A stretch of DNA of 64,000 nt, taken from contig NC_084804.1 of assembly GCF_963583255.1 (NCBI RefSeq), positions 34,702,453 through 34,766,452 on the forward strand, written 5' to 3'. Position numbers and translations under genes: made by a program. Below, in pieces: positions 19,990 through 32,681 of this stretch. Each line of letters begins with the position of its first letter. Position 1 is the stretch's first letter. Under the pieces are notes generated by a model. That model was given only the letters and a program-made list of their open reading frames with translations, ran no database searches and was not told where the DNA came from. The stretch comes from Pyrus communis (taxonomy: Eukaryota; Streptophyta; Magnoliopsida; Rosales; Rosaceae).

Positions 19990-22900
19990 GCTAATAGGCT
20001 ATCTCCTAACTAGGAACACGCCACATGTGGCCGGCCAAGAGCAAGGTGATTCGAGCAGTTTGCTTGTTTTGGCACGACCATTTGGGACACTTAGGTCGAC
20101 CAATGATTCTACAACGCATATGCTTACCCGAAGTAAAGATATTTTGCCTACAAGCACACTTGCCAAAGCCTGCTCGTTTGGGAAATTTGATTTTTATATC
20201 ATCCCTTGCAAAGATATGAAACGATTCTCTTTTCACAATGGATTCAAGGGAATATATGTGGACTAATCCAACCAAAATGCGGACCGTATAAATACTTATG
20301 ATTTTGGTTGATGAATTGACAAATTGGTCACGTGTTTGTCCACACACATTGCTGCTAAACCTTTTGGCTGATTAAGGGCTCACCACCTTACTTATCCTTT
20401 AAAGTCCGGGAGACTGGATAATGCCGGAGAGTTTATATCGACAGTTTTCAATAAAGTATTGCATGTATTTTGGTTTTATAATTGAACATCAAATTCTCAT
20501 GTTCACCCCAAATAACCTCACCTAGTAATCATAAAGCGCAATTTAAATGATTGCCCATATTTTGGTAAACGTACCAAGTTTTCGGTTTCTGCTTAGGGCT
20601 ATGCAATCTTGTACACAGTTATGTTGGTTTGCCTTGAGGCCCATTGTCACCCAAGCTATGTGACGTTACAGTTGGTTACTATGTACAAACTTGACGTTTT
20701 TCATATTTACGCATTTGGGAGTGCATTCCATTTGCCAAGTTACGCTGCTGTAACGTACCAACATGGGTCCTCAAAGAAGAATGTGAATCTTTATCGATCA
20801 TGATTCTCTTTCACACTAGTTCTTTTAGAGCCCTTGCACGCGAGCTCTTTACCGCTCATTTGTGGGTTGTCACTTTAATGTGACAATCTTCCCGCCTTTA
20901 GGGGGAGATAAGAATGTCAATGTTCCTCTAGAATGACGTGAAGTTGCGTGGACGTTGCCACTATGTCTCATCTCAATCCCCATACCGCACAAGTGTGATA
21001 AGTAAGTGCGATGAATTCTAGCTTTTAAAATGTTGCTCCAGACACATTCCTCTGATCTAGCAAAAGTGACGAGATCATATACCAGTTGCAAACATGTCTG
21101 CAAGGATAGACATCCTTAACGGACGTTGAGTCAACATCCCTAAAAGGTGTGCCACCCCTGTTGGACAGTTTGGACGCCCCTGTTGGACGGTCTGATACAC
21201 CGGCGGATAGCCAATCAATCTGTCTTGGCCTGGAGCATGCCAGACCACTCAGTTCGTATGATTCACTTCCTTAAAAGAGGAAGACATGACACAAAAATGA
21301 ATATATACTCGATCGTTGTCTCAAATCATTTCTATCTCATGAGATTAATCCGGATTACACTCAAGACTTAAAGTTCTTGGTCCAGTATACTCGTTTGGAT
21401 GAGTTAAAGGGAATTGAAATGAGATTACCATAAATGATGTTTTCACTTATATGGTAGATACCGACTTAAATGAAAAGCGACGATATCGAACTGTGGTCTG
21501 TTGATTAAGTGACAACGCAGAACTGATTGGACAACCAAAATTACAATCCAAGTCAAATTCCTTACCAAATTGTGTTTTGGACCTATCGTTCCTACATTGC
21601 CTAAGATAACCCTGTTGTGTTACAAGTGGGAAATGAAGCGTTATAAGATGAATGAAATAATGCGATATGATGCACACCTTACGGCGCAAGGTTTCTTTCA
21701 AACGTCGTATAATTGATATCAGCATTATAAAATATGGTTAGTGTTTTCTCCATAGGCATATTGATATGGAGATTGACATGTAAATTCCCAAAGAATTGCA
21801 TGGACTAGTTTAAATAGTTCCAAACCACATAACTTGTTTGAGGTGTTTACTTACAATCCGACATATGTGGTATACCCATCTAAGTGATTATTTGATCAGT
21901 TAGGGATGAATTATACCTTTGCGTGTTAAACTATGAAGTCTTATTCTGAATTGCTAGAGTTACGGTTTATGTCGTTGACACGAATCTCACTAAGGCTCCG
22001 GAAGAGCTTGAGAAAACTGTCTCATACCTGAAGATGGAATTTGAGATGTAGGATCTTAGGAAAACTCGTTTATGCCTTGACCTGAAGTTGAAACATTGTT
22101 CTAATGGTATTTTGGTCTACCAGTCAAACTACACCCTGAATGTGTTACTTTTGAGTATACATTAGATCATCCATACGTTATATGCAAATGAGACCTTTGA
22201 AGAGGTTATGGAATCCAAAATTCCATATCTAAGTTCAACTTTGTGCTTCATTGTACTTGGCTCATTGTATTAGACAAGATATCTCCTTTGTTGTTATTCT
22301 ATTGGTAATGATGCAACACCGCGCCAACACGCAACCACTGAATTGGTAATAAAGACATACTCTGAAGGTACTATGAATTTGGGCAAATCCCAAATGCATC
22401 TTGAGCGATCCAACCCCTTGATCCTCAGAATGATGCTTGCCTTGTTTGTTATGCTGACGCAGTTGACTTATCAAACCCTCACAAGGAAAAATCCCTGAAT
22501 GGTTATGTCTTTACCATTAGGGATATCGCAATATCTTGGAGGTCCACGATATGATCTTAGTTGCGAAATCTTCGAATTGTTCCAAGACTCACCTCACTTC
22601 ACTACACCACACGTGAGACATGGTTGAGATCTCTTGTTGAGCATATTCGAAGTACTTGATGTTTTCATTCATCGTTGAGGCCCGACGACGATCCATGAAG
22701 ACTATGCCACATCTATTCACCCGACCAAGACATGATACATCAACGAAGTCAATGCCAAGACATATTGCGTCTACATCTACATCAACAAAGCATTAGGAGA
22801 TTAAAGTCATGCAAGCCGATCCCAGACAACCTTGCTGACCTCTACACGACGTCACTACTGAAGTCAACCTTCCAGAAGTTTGTCCGAAGAATTGGTATGC

Positions 22901-23110
22901 CTAACTATTCATATGCAATGTTTGTAATTCTCATTTGGAAGTTATGTCAAACTCAGGGCGAGTATCCAGAAGTATATTCACTTGATCTTAATGTACTATT
23001 TTTCCCTACGATTAGGAGCATTTTTCCCATAGGGTTTTTGCTACCTAACTAGGTTTTAATAAGGCACATCAGCTGATCATACCCTTGTGAGCTCTTCTAC
23101 TTGCATCCAG
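19990..23110 (+). pseudogene. Copia pol remains (integrase, reverse transcriptase, RNase H)
   Basis: Recognisable pieces in order on the plus strand: FWHDHLGHLG-type GAG-pre-integrase motif (about 20065-20100) with a following ACS-GK segment; an integrase-to-RT linker with FPPLGGDKNVNV (about 20890-20925); RT C-terminal fragments with LDLKLKHCSNGILVYQ (about 22078-22125); and RNase H with YADAVDLSNPHKEKSLNGYV (about 22448-22507) and WRST. They are in different frames and interrupted by many stops, so no functional polyprotein is possible. Low-complexity gag remains may lie at 17690-18270. Confidence 0.8.
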
Positions 23111-23347
23111 AGGACGTATAGTTTTGACTTAATGCAACTTCTCACTTTTCTCCTTAGCCTATGGGTTTTTATCCCACCTTGGGTTTTACCATAACGAGGT
23201 TTTGTGAGTTTTACCTTTTTGTGCATTCTTCTGTTGATCTGAGACTTGCATTCGCTTATTGTGCCGATGACTTCATCAATTTTACTTACTTTATCACTGA
23301 AGATCTGATGCACCATTCACTTGAGTATTTACACACTCAAGGGGGAG

Positions 23348-23608
23348 TGTTGCAGTCTTATTAGATTAAGAATGTGATTGTGTAAAAAGGTAAGGAATAT
23401 ATTTGAATATTCCCTTTAGTAGTTAATATCTTATTAGAGTTGTAATTCTAAAAGGGTAAAGAATTAACCTTTCCTACTACTATAAATAAAAGCACAATGG
23501 GGTGGAATAAAACACACCTCACAATTACACATCTCTCTCTACTCTTTCTATGCCGCACCCTCTCTCTTTATGGCCTCCAAAATTGTTCAGTAAATTATGC
23601 CTGCAACA
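23348..23608 (+). repeat. Copia 3' LTR
   Basis: 261 bp, TGTTGCAG...CTGCAACA, directly after the polypurine tract CAAGGGGGAG. It lacks the internal tandem duplication seen in the 5' LTR. Substitutions relative to the 5' copy are frequent, so the insertion is old. Confidence 0.9.
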
Positions 23609-23613
23609 ATTAG

Positions 23614-26600
23614 GACATTATCATTCAAGAAATCAGAAATAATCTAGTCATCTAACTGATATAACATAACAAATAAATAATAGATTATTGATAAAACAAA
23701 ATGAAATACTCATGATCCTAATCAAATGGTTAAATACTTTCTGTTTATGCTAGTATTTGGACAGTGTGGTGTGATCCATTTTACTAATATCAAAAGGAAA
23801 CGATGCCCATTCCAACTGTTTCCCCATGAAATTCCTTGAATGGACACACACGAGCTCGCGCACACACTTTAAATGCAGTTTCTACTCATCAATCTTCTTG
23901 GATTGAAGCTTTATTAGTTTTCAGCTTTTTATCAAGGTCCTTGACTTTTATACCATATTAGTATTAAATGTATTTCCATATCACCTATTTTATTTTTTTT
24001 AATTTAAAAATCATAATTTACAATTACCTATATTTATGAAATATTAAATAAAACACATAATTTGTGGGATTTGAAATATTAAAGATAGATTAGAAACTTA
24101 AAAATATCACGCCATCTGCAATACCAGCCTCACAACCCAGAACCTCAGAAATCATGCTAGCGCAATTAGCCACTAGCCTAGGAAGAAGGCCGGTCCACAA
24201 CTTTACAACTTATAAGTCACTACAAGATCATGGTCTGCCATAAAAAAATTTATGTACATATAAGAAAGATAATTGATACATATTTAACTATGGTACATTC
24301 ATCAAATCACCGAAAAAAAATAATGGGTCACCAAACAGTGATAGATTCTTCAAACTAAAAAAACATGAATACATTCTTAAAAAGAAAAGAATGAACCTAA
24401 TTACAAACTCCACACGGATACTTAATGTTTGACTTTTCATTGTGGAGTACTTAATGTTTGATTTTTTTTTTTTAATGGATGTATGAAATTAAAATGATAT
24501 AAAAATAAAAGTATGAGATTGCAATTTCATCTAAACGTGAAAAGGTAAAATGTAATTTGCCTTTTTTTTTAAGGCTAAATTTAGCTAGCAGTTATTTGCA
24601 TAGTTATTTTAATTTGGAATGTGGTTAGGGAGATCATATTATTATACTATATTAGTGTATCATTTCACATGATAAGTCATGCACACAACCATCGTTTAAT
24701 AAGATAAATTTATTAATTAGTAGGATGTACACAGTACTTATCATATCAAATAATATACAAATGTATTTAAAAAGTAATGTCCTTACATTTCCCTTAATTT
24801 GAGGTATAGCAGGTCACTTCGTGATCTCTAGTGAAATATAATTTATTGATAAAAGTCTTCCGAAAAAAAGTTGATAAAAAGAATAAGAAATGTTTTTATA
24901 TGTGATAGGATTTTTTAGGAAGCTTGGATTCTACCTGTCGTCCGACTGTGGCACATCTTCATCAGTTCATATCTTAATATTATAAGTGGGCATCTTCAAT
25001 TAGATGTGATAAATGTTACGTACCTGTCACGATAACTCTCGTCATCTAATACTATAGTTTAGTCGTATTTTCATTCAATTGTAGCACTTGTAAGTAAGAG
25101 ATCAGATGTCTTAAGTTAGATTTTTGCATAAATAAATTTAAACCATATTATTGTGGCTGATCCATTATAAGAATTAAAACTATACAGTTAGTGAGCATAT
25201 AATTAATATCCAATCAGATAAAACTATTAATTAATGTAGCTATTAATACACCAATGAAATGCAAAAATATAACCTTTCTCACTCTTTCCCTCTAAAAAAG
25301 AAAAGGAGAAAATAATTGATGTCCCCATGCATCGCGACCTAAGCAAATAAGGCAATGACGAAATCGGTATCCCAAGTTTTATGGAATTGGCTTGTAATGA
25401 CGAAATCGGTATCCCTAGGTCCGTTTCCATTATTTTTTAATCGACCTATCATTTATCTTTATCTTTCGTGTTTTTTTAAGTTATTTTAGTTTCTAGTTGG
25501 AAAATCTAAATTCAATTTGCATTTTTATTGTTTAGTTAGGGTTCATGTAAATCTAGTAATTTGTAGATATCTAATCAGTCATTGTGGTTCGACACCATTA
25601 TTTATGCCACTATACTATCTTAATATTTGCACTTGAAAGGAAAACAACAACCAACTAACATGAGATAGTGACACAATGCACGTCCTTCGCTAGGCAACCG
25701 ATTGATTAAATATCGGCCAATTGGAAGGTGAGTTATTGCATGCAAGGGCAGAAGTGCAGTTTGAACATTCTAGGGTGGAATATACTCAATCACAACTCAA
25801 ACAACTATAACATATATATATATATATATATTATTACATGGTGTTAGCTAGGGTTTCTTGAGTATCAAATACATCAATGTACTCTCCTATGTATTGTAAT
25901 AAAAGTGAACGATACTGTCATATGCTTTATCTCTAAAATATATTATTGAAGTCACTTACTATTATGATTTAGTAATATTTTGTTCATTTGTAAGTGGGAG
26001 GTCTTAAATTCTATTCTTGCAAAAGACGATTTAAAACACATTATTATCAATCCATTATGAGACTTAAAGCACTTTCTCACCTCATTAATAAAGATAATAT
26101 CGTTTGTTGAAAAAAAAATTTATTAAAAAACAAATAATATTACCATTTAAAAATAAAATAATAGCATTGTAAATATGTTTCGAGTACACTGAAAAAATTG
26201 CTAATTAAAGTCTTAAGACTCCAACTGTCAGCTGCTAAGCTGATATTTAGCTTTAAACGGGCGTTATTGCCTTTTTCCCCTCAACGTAACGGCGTCAAAG
26301 CCATGTATGGATTACACGATGCGACTCATTTGAGCCTACATATCCCATGCATGTCATATGTTAACAACAATACATGTAGATATGTGTGCATGTCTATATG
26401 TCATGCATGATGACATTTATGTAGTATGTATGAATTTCTGATAAGTGACGACAAGTTTAATTTGTTACGCAGGCCTAGGGTTTCTTGTAGTCTACCTGTC
26501 ATCACTAACTTCCAACTAAGGATTAAGGAAGCCCTTTGAGCCAAATGGCAAATATACCCTTTAAAATATGCATCAACGCTTTTATTTTAAACCATTATTT

Positions 26601-28900
26601 GCTGTTATCCATATATTTATTTTTATCTTCCATAAACTTCTATTAATTTTTGTTTTTTGGTTACTTTTTAGTTATTCGACCTAGCGGTTAGAAATTACGA
26701 TATAAAAGGTAAAAGTAGTGTACGAATAGCATCATAACACCATCATTCTTTTTCAGAGATGATTATATAATCTCAATCTTCTAATTTACCTTAAATAAAT
26801 ATCCAACATTGTTACAGCTCAAAAATCTCACAAGCAAGCTCAATTATATGTCGATACTCGATTATCGTGAAGGTGCCACAAATTAATGCAAAAGTGAGAA
26901 ATTGAGGGGTATATTAATTTATGATCATGCCATGTCAATAAAATAGTAATTTATAAATGAGACGTTTGTATAGTCACACCAAGCCCATGAAAATCCATGC
27001 ATATTTAGTATGCCAAGCCATGTTACATCATTGACTTTGTGGACAAATCCTGACAACCACATTACATGCTAAAGTGGGTCCAAGCCACATATCGGAGTTT
27101 GCCAAGTGTGTGGATGGTTACGAAAATTTATTAAGCTTGTGTGAAACTAAGGTTGTGGATAAGTTCTCTCTCAAGCTAAATCGATGAGCTTTTAGATTCC
27201 ATGCCACGCCTCACTTAAGCAAGCCAAACTTATCTTAGTTATTCAGTCTTTGAGCCATTGATTCAACAAGGATATTCCTAAAACATGCTAATTAATTCTT
27301 TCGATGTATCTCAAAACTTGATACCAAAAACGAACTACAGGAGCTAAGAATTTCCTCCGAAGCCCAAATCAAACTCGATCAAAAGGTCTCCAACAAACTT
27401 CAAGAATACAATGAAAATTGTTAAAATTATTACTATTTACATATGATTATATTTTCATATCAAACAATGAACCTCATTTCTGTTTTCTTTTTTTATTTAT
27501 TTATATTATCTTATTCATAATGTTAAACTCAAGGCTCCTCCAACAACTAAAAGACTAAGCCATTCTGTTGTTTTAAATTTCGAGATTTTTTTTTTCCGGA
27601 TACAAATTTTAAGTTTCTCACACCTACTTAAACCCCCAATCTAACCTAAAGCAAACCCATTACACAATTTTTATAAATTCAAGGGCATCCAGCCTTATAG
27701 CATGAGCTTGTAAATTAATCAAAATTTTAAATTGATTGGTTGCATGGAGAATAAGTCAAAGAGATGAAAGATCCATTGTCAGTGTCACCCAATACTGAAG
27801 ACAAGTTAAACACACCCAAGCACTTGGGTAAGGAGGGTAAACCTTACTCCTAATAAGAGAGTTAATTAGTTAATCACATGTTTGTTCCACTTCTTAAAAA
27901 TATTCAGAGGTACTTTTGTAAACTAATCCTCTTATTTCAATTTTATACATAGCGAGTTGTATTCGAGTAAAACAAAACAAAAAAGTAACATGCAACTTAT
28001 GATTTATTTATTAAGAAAAATGTATTTTTCTTTCACACAAAAAGTCTCTATTAAAATCTCACTTAAAAAAAAACCTTCATCATGTTGAAGAATACAATAA
28101 CCTAATTTATAAAAATTGACAAAGTAAATTTTAATATAAATGATTTCATTCATGACACCGATTTCTTTTGTAGTAAAACCGCATACCTGATGTTCTACAG
28201 TCCTATGTGTGATAAGATAGTTTTATCATTTCAAGAGATTACTTGTATCTTTATGGAAACAAACAGTACAGAGAACTTATATTTCCCATCTGTTTATATG
28301 GTTGAGTTGACTTTGAAGGAAGAAATGAATAGTCCTGATGGTTTATATGCGAAAAATGGCGACTCAAACATATATAGGAAACTCTATTGCCCTGGTTCGT
28401 GGTGAGTGCTGTCTCTACTTGGATTTCAATTTCAATACAGACTTTTTGTAGGACTGAGATATATTATATTATGAATTTGTATTTTAATTATATCATATGT
28501 GGATGTAGGTACTCAGCTTACATCAGATTACAGAAGATGTTAACGTTAATCTGAATATCATGAACGAGGGGATTTCATCAGCTCAGGCCTCAAGTACTAC
28601 TGCACTTAATTTGACGAGTTGAAAGTTTTATTTTCATTACTTATAAATTATGTCATTTTATTTCTGTGTTTGATATTGAATGTATAATTAATTTTTTCTT
28701 ATGGGTTGATATGATTTGGCGATGGAAGCTGCTGTGTACAAGTTATGAAAAAAAAAAAAAATAAAAAAATAAAAAAAGAAAAAAAAGAAGCTTGGTATTT
28801 TTAAGGTGCGCCTCTTGCTCGGATTTTTGAATCCGCCACTGAAATTAGTTTAATGAAATGTAACTAGAATTGAAGCACAGTTGATTAAATATGTCGGTTC
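23614..28900. other. Long AT-rich spacer; no supported gene
   Basis: I found no exon chain, RNA gene or bounded element. There is a pure AT microsatellite at about 25807-25831. The motif ATATCGTTTGTTGAAAAA near 26098 belongs to the family of the 15485 repeat. The open frames at 25227-25430 (-), 26198-26410 (+) and 28190-28405 (+) have no recognised domain. The last ends at a possible donor (TCGTGG|TGAGTG) and could be an orphan exon. Confidence 0.4.
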
Positions 28901-28905
28901 TTTTT

Positions 28906-29111
28906 GGAATTGGATCCTCTCCTGAGTAGGAGATAGGAGATCAGGATCTTCATGACCTACTAACATGGACCGTTAGATCAAAATTCAACAGCTACAATTA
29001 TTATAATTTTTAGAGGAACTCTCTGTTTGTAACAGTTGGATCAAAATTTAACGGTCCGTGTTAGTGAATCAGGAGGATCATGGTCTCCTGCTCAAAAGAG
29101 GATCCAATTCC
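28906..29111. mobile_element. Fold-back MITE with long inverted ends
   Basis: GGAATTGGATCCTCT (28906-28920) is perfectly inverted at 29097-29111 (AGAGGATCCAATTCC). With three mismatches the inverted match extends to 27 bp. Further in, ACTAACATGGACCGTTA pairs with the reversed TTAACGGTCCGTGTTAGT, so most of the 206 bp can fold into one stem. There is no coding content. No clear target duplication is visible next to these ends, so the superfamily is open. Confidence 0.75.
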
Positions 29112-31440
29112 TGATAGGCTACGTATTATTTATCTACCTTAAAAAAGTATGAGGCTGATCAAAAAATAAAAACATATTTTACTTGTGGCCTTAGCCAATA
29201 GTGGCCGACCTATGGATGAATTCCGCATGCCCCCTGTATGATCTGTAGGACGTTGTTTGTTCACGTCCTTGCCCTCGCGTTAGGAAACCAGTTTCATCAA
29301 GTTTTCTATAATTTTGATGGGTATTTATGTCAATTTGAGTGAGGGGCAGGAGATATTGTATGATGTGTGTGGACTGTGGGCTGTATTCATCATTGGAAAT
29401 GATTCAATTTATAAGAGCCAATCACCACATCCACATGGCCGTATCCCATACATGAGGATATCTGTCCCTATGACGGAGAAGTGGGATTGTCGTGTTTTGT
29501 ATTGACTCTTTCATGAAACGACATATCACGACGTTCTAAATTATAATGCAGAATTACTTTTAATATTCTCCTTATATGATTTTGTATTAATAGTTTCAAA
29601 TGTTACAATCATGTTGAACTCGTTTCAGATAAAAATATCGAGACTGATAGAGGATATCAAATGACGGTTCCTGCTAGGCTGCTTGTCCTTGTATACGCTT
29701 TTTTGCGTTATGTGTTTCTTCTACCCAAAGAATTCGTACATAGATGCATATAAACAGTATTCATACATGATGCGGCACCTAATTGAAAAAGGAGGCTTTG
29801 ATTTGTCAAAAAAAAAAAAAAAAATTCTCCTTACGTCTGGTTTCTACATTTTACATGAGACCTTTTTGAATATTATTTACCATATAAATATATATTTTAT
29901 TACTACAATTGTTATATACGAAAGTTATTCCAGCAAAACAAATGTTTAAAAAAGGGTAATGATAGAATAATTAAATTTGTAAATTAAATGATGTGTCATC
30001 AATAAATATGAATACGTTTATCAACGCTTATATAATAATATAATTCTAACTTTCATGTCATATAATTTACCAAATCTTATCTACAAATTTAATTTCCCTA
30101 ACATTAATCTTAAAAAAAAAAAAAAAAAATTATACGAGGGCGTTTGTTGTACGGGATAGGCTTGTCTTGTTTTGAGTTGGCCTTATTTGTGCTTCATCTT
30201 ACATGGCCTAAAATAAGCTGCGCTAGTGAAGGTGGCAATCCTAATTAATCTAATTTTTCAAGGACAATTTTATATTTACACTAAATGATTGGAGATTCAG
30301 ATTCAGTTGCATAATAAGCCGATAGTAATAATTAGTATTAAACTCGTCATCTACGGGATTAATCTAAGACGTCCTACTTACAAGCAATGGCAAATTTAGA
30401 ATTTGAATCTTGGAGGTCCCAATGTTAAAGGCCCAAGTTTTTTAGATAAAAACATAGTACGAAATGCGTAAACAAATTTCAGTTTATTCATGGATGCATT
30501 TCTTCGAATACTTGGTGGCTTATTGTCGTCAACCGAACCATGTTGAGCATATGTCAATAAACATTGACATTTGCCGAAGTAATATGATGAGTGATATCGA
30601 GAACATTTGTCGAGTGTTGTCGTCGTAACTTGCTGAGTGCTATCGAGATATGCTAACATGCATTACATCAGACACTTGGTAGGTACAAAAAGTACCCCTA
30701 CCAAACATTCGGAGGGCCCCCAAGAACCTTTACATGCTTGTTTCATGAGTTATGTAAGAAGAGGAAGGTTCCGAAGGTGAATATTGGGACGAGGAGGAGG
30801 AGCATAGGTCACCATATTATTATTATTTAAAAGAAAAATAATGTTAGGGAGACCAAATTTCTAAATCAAATAATGTGGATTATTACTTAAGCGTTGATTA
30901 ACGTGCTTATTTCCTATTGATAACACATTTAGTTTGCAAATTTGGTCTAAAATTTTGATCTTCCTAGTAGCATCCTTAAAAAAATTGTTATTAATAGTTT
31001 CGAAAATTTTAACACTTTTTATAAATTTATTTTTTGGTATCATCCACATGACAATATCTTATTGGACTTGTGAGTCCCGTACATTTGCCATATCAGCACA
31101 TTAATAAAATATTGTTGAAATCTTAACAGAAGGATCAAATTGATGTGCTACACCGAATCTCAATGACGAAATTGATCAGTTTTGAATTTGAACGGCCAAA
31201 ATAAGGAGCCAGGTTAATTTGTGATAAAACCCTAATTTTATCAAAACATTTGGAGTTTGGCAACTTCGTAAATAAGGCAGCAAAGAGTGTCATTTAATAA
31301 TTAAATAGATGTAGAGGATCACGTATCATGATAATGATGATGACATAGTGAGATGGTATGACATGATACATGCATGTATGTCTGTGTATATATACACATA
31401 GGCATGGCATAACATAAGAAAGTTGGAGAGGAGAGGAGGG
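29112..31440. other. Spacer; no supported gene
   Basis: Short open frames at 29314-29505 (+), 29683-29949 (+) and 30396-30659 (-) have no family motif. A runs and AT-rich stretches dominate. The part from about 31100 would belong to the SEUSS promoter. Confidence 0.4.
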
Positions 31441-31449
31441 TGGTAGAAT

Positions 31450-32681
31450 AGCATTTGACTTGGTTTCAGAGGAGAGAGAGAGAGAAAAGGAAAGAGAAAA
31501 GAAGAGAGAAGAAGAAAGAGAAAAAGGTAAAGAATGAAGAAAATTCAATCGAATCGAATACAATTTTGACGTCCGCAAGGACACAGAGACTCTCTCTCTC
31601 CCCCTTCTGTTTCTCTCTCTACGAACTCTTTCTCTCTCTACAGCTCTCTAATCTCCCTGTAAAGCTAAAACCACCGAAAGACAGGACTAGTGCTCAGAGC
31701 CAACACGCAGACCCGACTGGGAGAAAACGGAACCCTAAAAGGGGGAACAGAATCCCCACTCAATTCAAATAAAATTGAAGCCGAACTCAGTGAATAATCA
31801 AAATTCCGGGTTTTATGCATTAGAATCTTGGTGGTTTTTGGGAAGTCTCTCTCTTTCCTTGTGTCTTACTGTTCGAAGTTCTACTGGTGAGTACAATCTA
31901 CTATTTCTTGTGTGTGTTTATTTTCTGATTTTTATTCACTAGTTGAAGTGGTTGATTTGGGTCCGATCGATGCTGTTTTAGCCTACCGTTTTGGCATTTT
32001 CATTACTATTGCTGGTTTAGTTTTGCAAACTTTGGAAATCTTGAGATTGGTTTTGGGGTTTTGGGTGTGGAATTTTGGGTTTAACTTGTGGGGATAATCT
32101 TAAATGGGTTGTGTTCAAATTTTGTTCATTTTGTGGGGTTTTTGTTCAATTCGTGAATTTTGGTGATTTGGTTCATTTCAGGTTTTTTATTGGTGGTGGT
32201 TTTGGTTGATAGAGTGGCAAATTTTGAGATTTCTACTCTGGTTTTGGCAGAGAGTTTGATTTGTTTGTTATTTAGCTTTCTTTGTACAAGGGCTGAGGTT
32301 ATGGTGGATCTGAAAGTTCGTGTAATAAACAAAGATTCATGTGGAAGCCGGTCGGAGGCTGCTTTCTTGGTGAAGATAGTGAGATTGTAGAATGTTCAGA
32401 ATTAGAGCCTGTTCATTGTTAATTGGTTTATTTGTTATTTGGCCTGTGTTTGGTAAAACCGAGCACGACATGCCCAAGACACAATGCTTACTCTTTTCTG
32501 TTGGTGCACAATAAAGACTCCGCAGCCTATGGCCTTGGATGTAGGGGTACAATGCTTTCAGAGTTGAGCTCCATACCCGAGCTTTTGCATCTTGTTATGT
32601 AATCTAGGCTTGTGGAATTCACGTTGTTTTATATAGATTTAGTACTTTCACCGAGTGTTTCTAGTTTGTGATTTTGGAAAT
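31450..32681 (+). promoter_or_regulatory. SEUSS promoter-proximal GA/CT tracts, leader and probable 5'-UTR intron
   Basis: A GA-rich tract (31468-31525) is followed by CT-rich stretches (31588-31640), both typical of plant core-promoter and leader regions. A good donor CTACTG|GTGAGTACA stands at 31886/31887, and a likely acceptor TTTCTAG is at 32664, 17 bases before the start codon. This implies an intron of about 0.78 kb in the 5' UTR. The exact transcription start is unknown. Confidence 0.5.

Larger units (their letters stand above)
16847..23608 (+). mobile_element. Ty1/Copia LTR retrotransposon, degenerate
   Basis: The left LTR is 16847-17158 (312 bp) and the right LTR 23348-23608 (261 bp). 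Both have TG...CA ends and share the blocks GTAGTTAATATC-TATTAGAG, TTGTAATTCTAAAAGGGTAA and CAGTAAATTATGCCT. Flanks ATCAG (16842-16846) and ATTAG (23609-23613) are a 5-bp duplication with one mismatch. CGTTATCAGCACG follows the left LTR as primer-binding region, and CAAGGGGGAG (23338-23347) precedes the right LTR as polypurine tract. The interior has Copia domain order but many stops. The left LTR is longer because a segment ending in CTACTATAAA-AAAGGCACA is duplicated in tandem. Confidence 0.9.

Noticed and set aside
25227..25430. AAAGAAAAGGAGAAAATAAT resembles the APKREKEKII codons of SWEET exon 4
   Set aside because: Only a short A/G-rich match; no flanking SWEET motifs and a stop in frame, so chance similarity.
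28190..28405. Possible orphan exon ending at TCGTGG|TGAGTG
   Set aside because: No recognisable protein family and the continuation after the next AG hits a stop quickly; kept only as a remark in the spacer entry.
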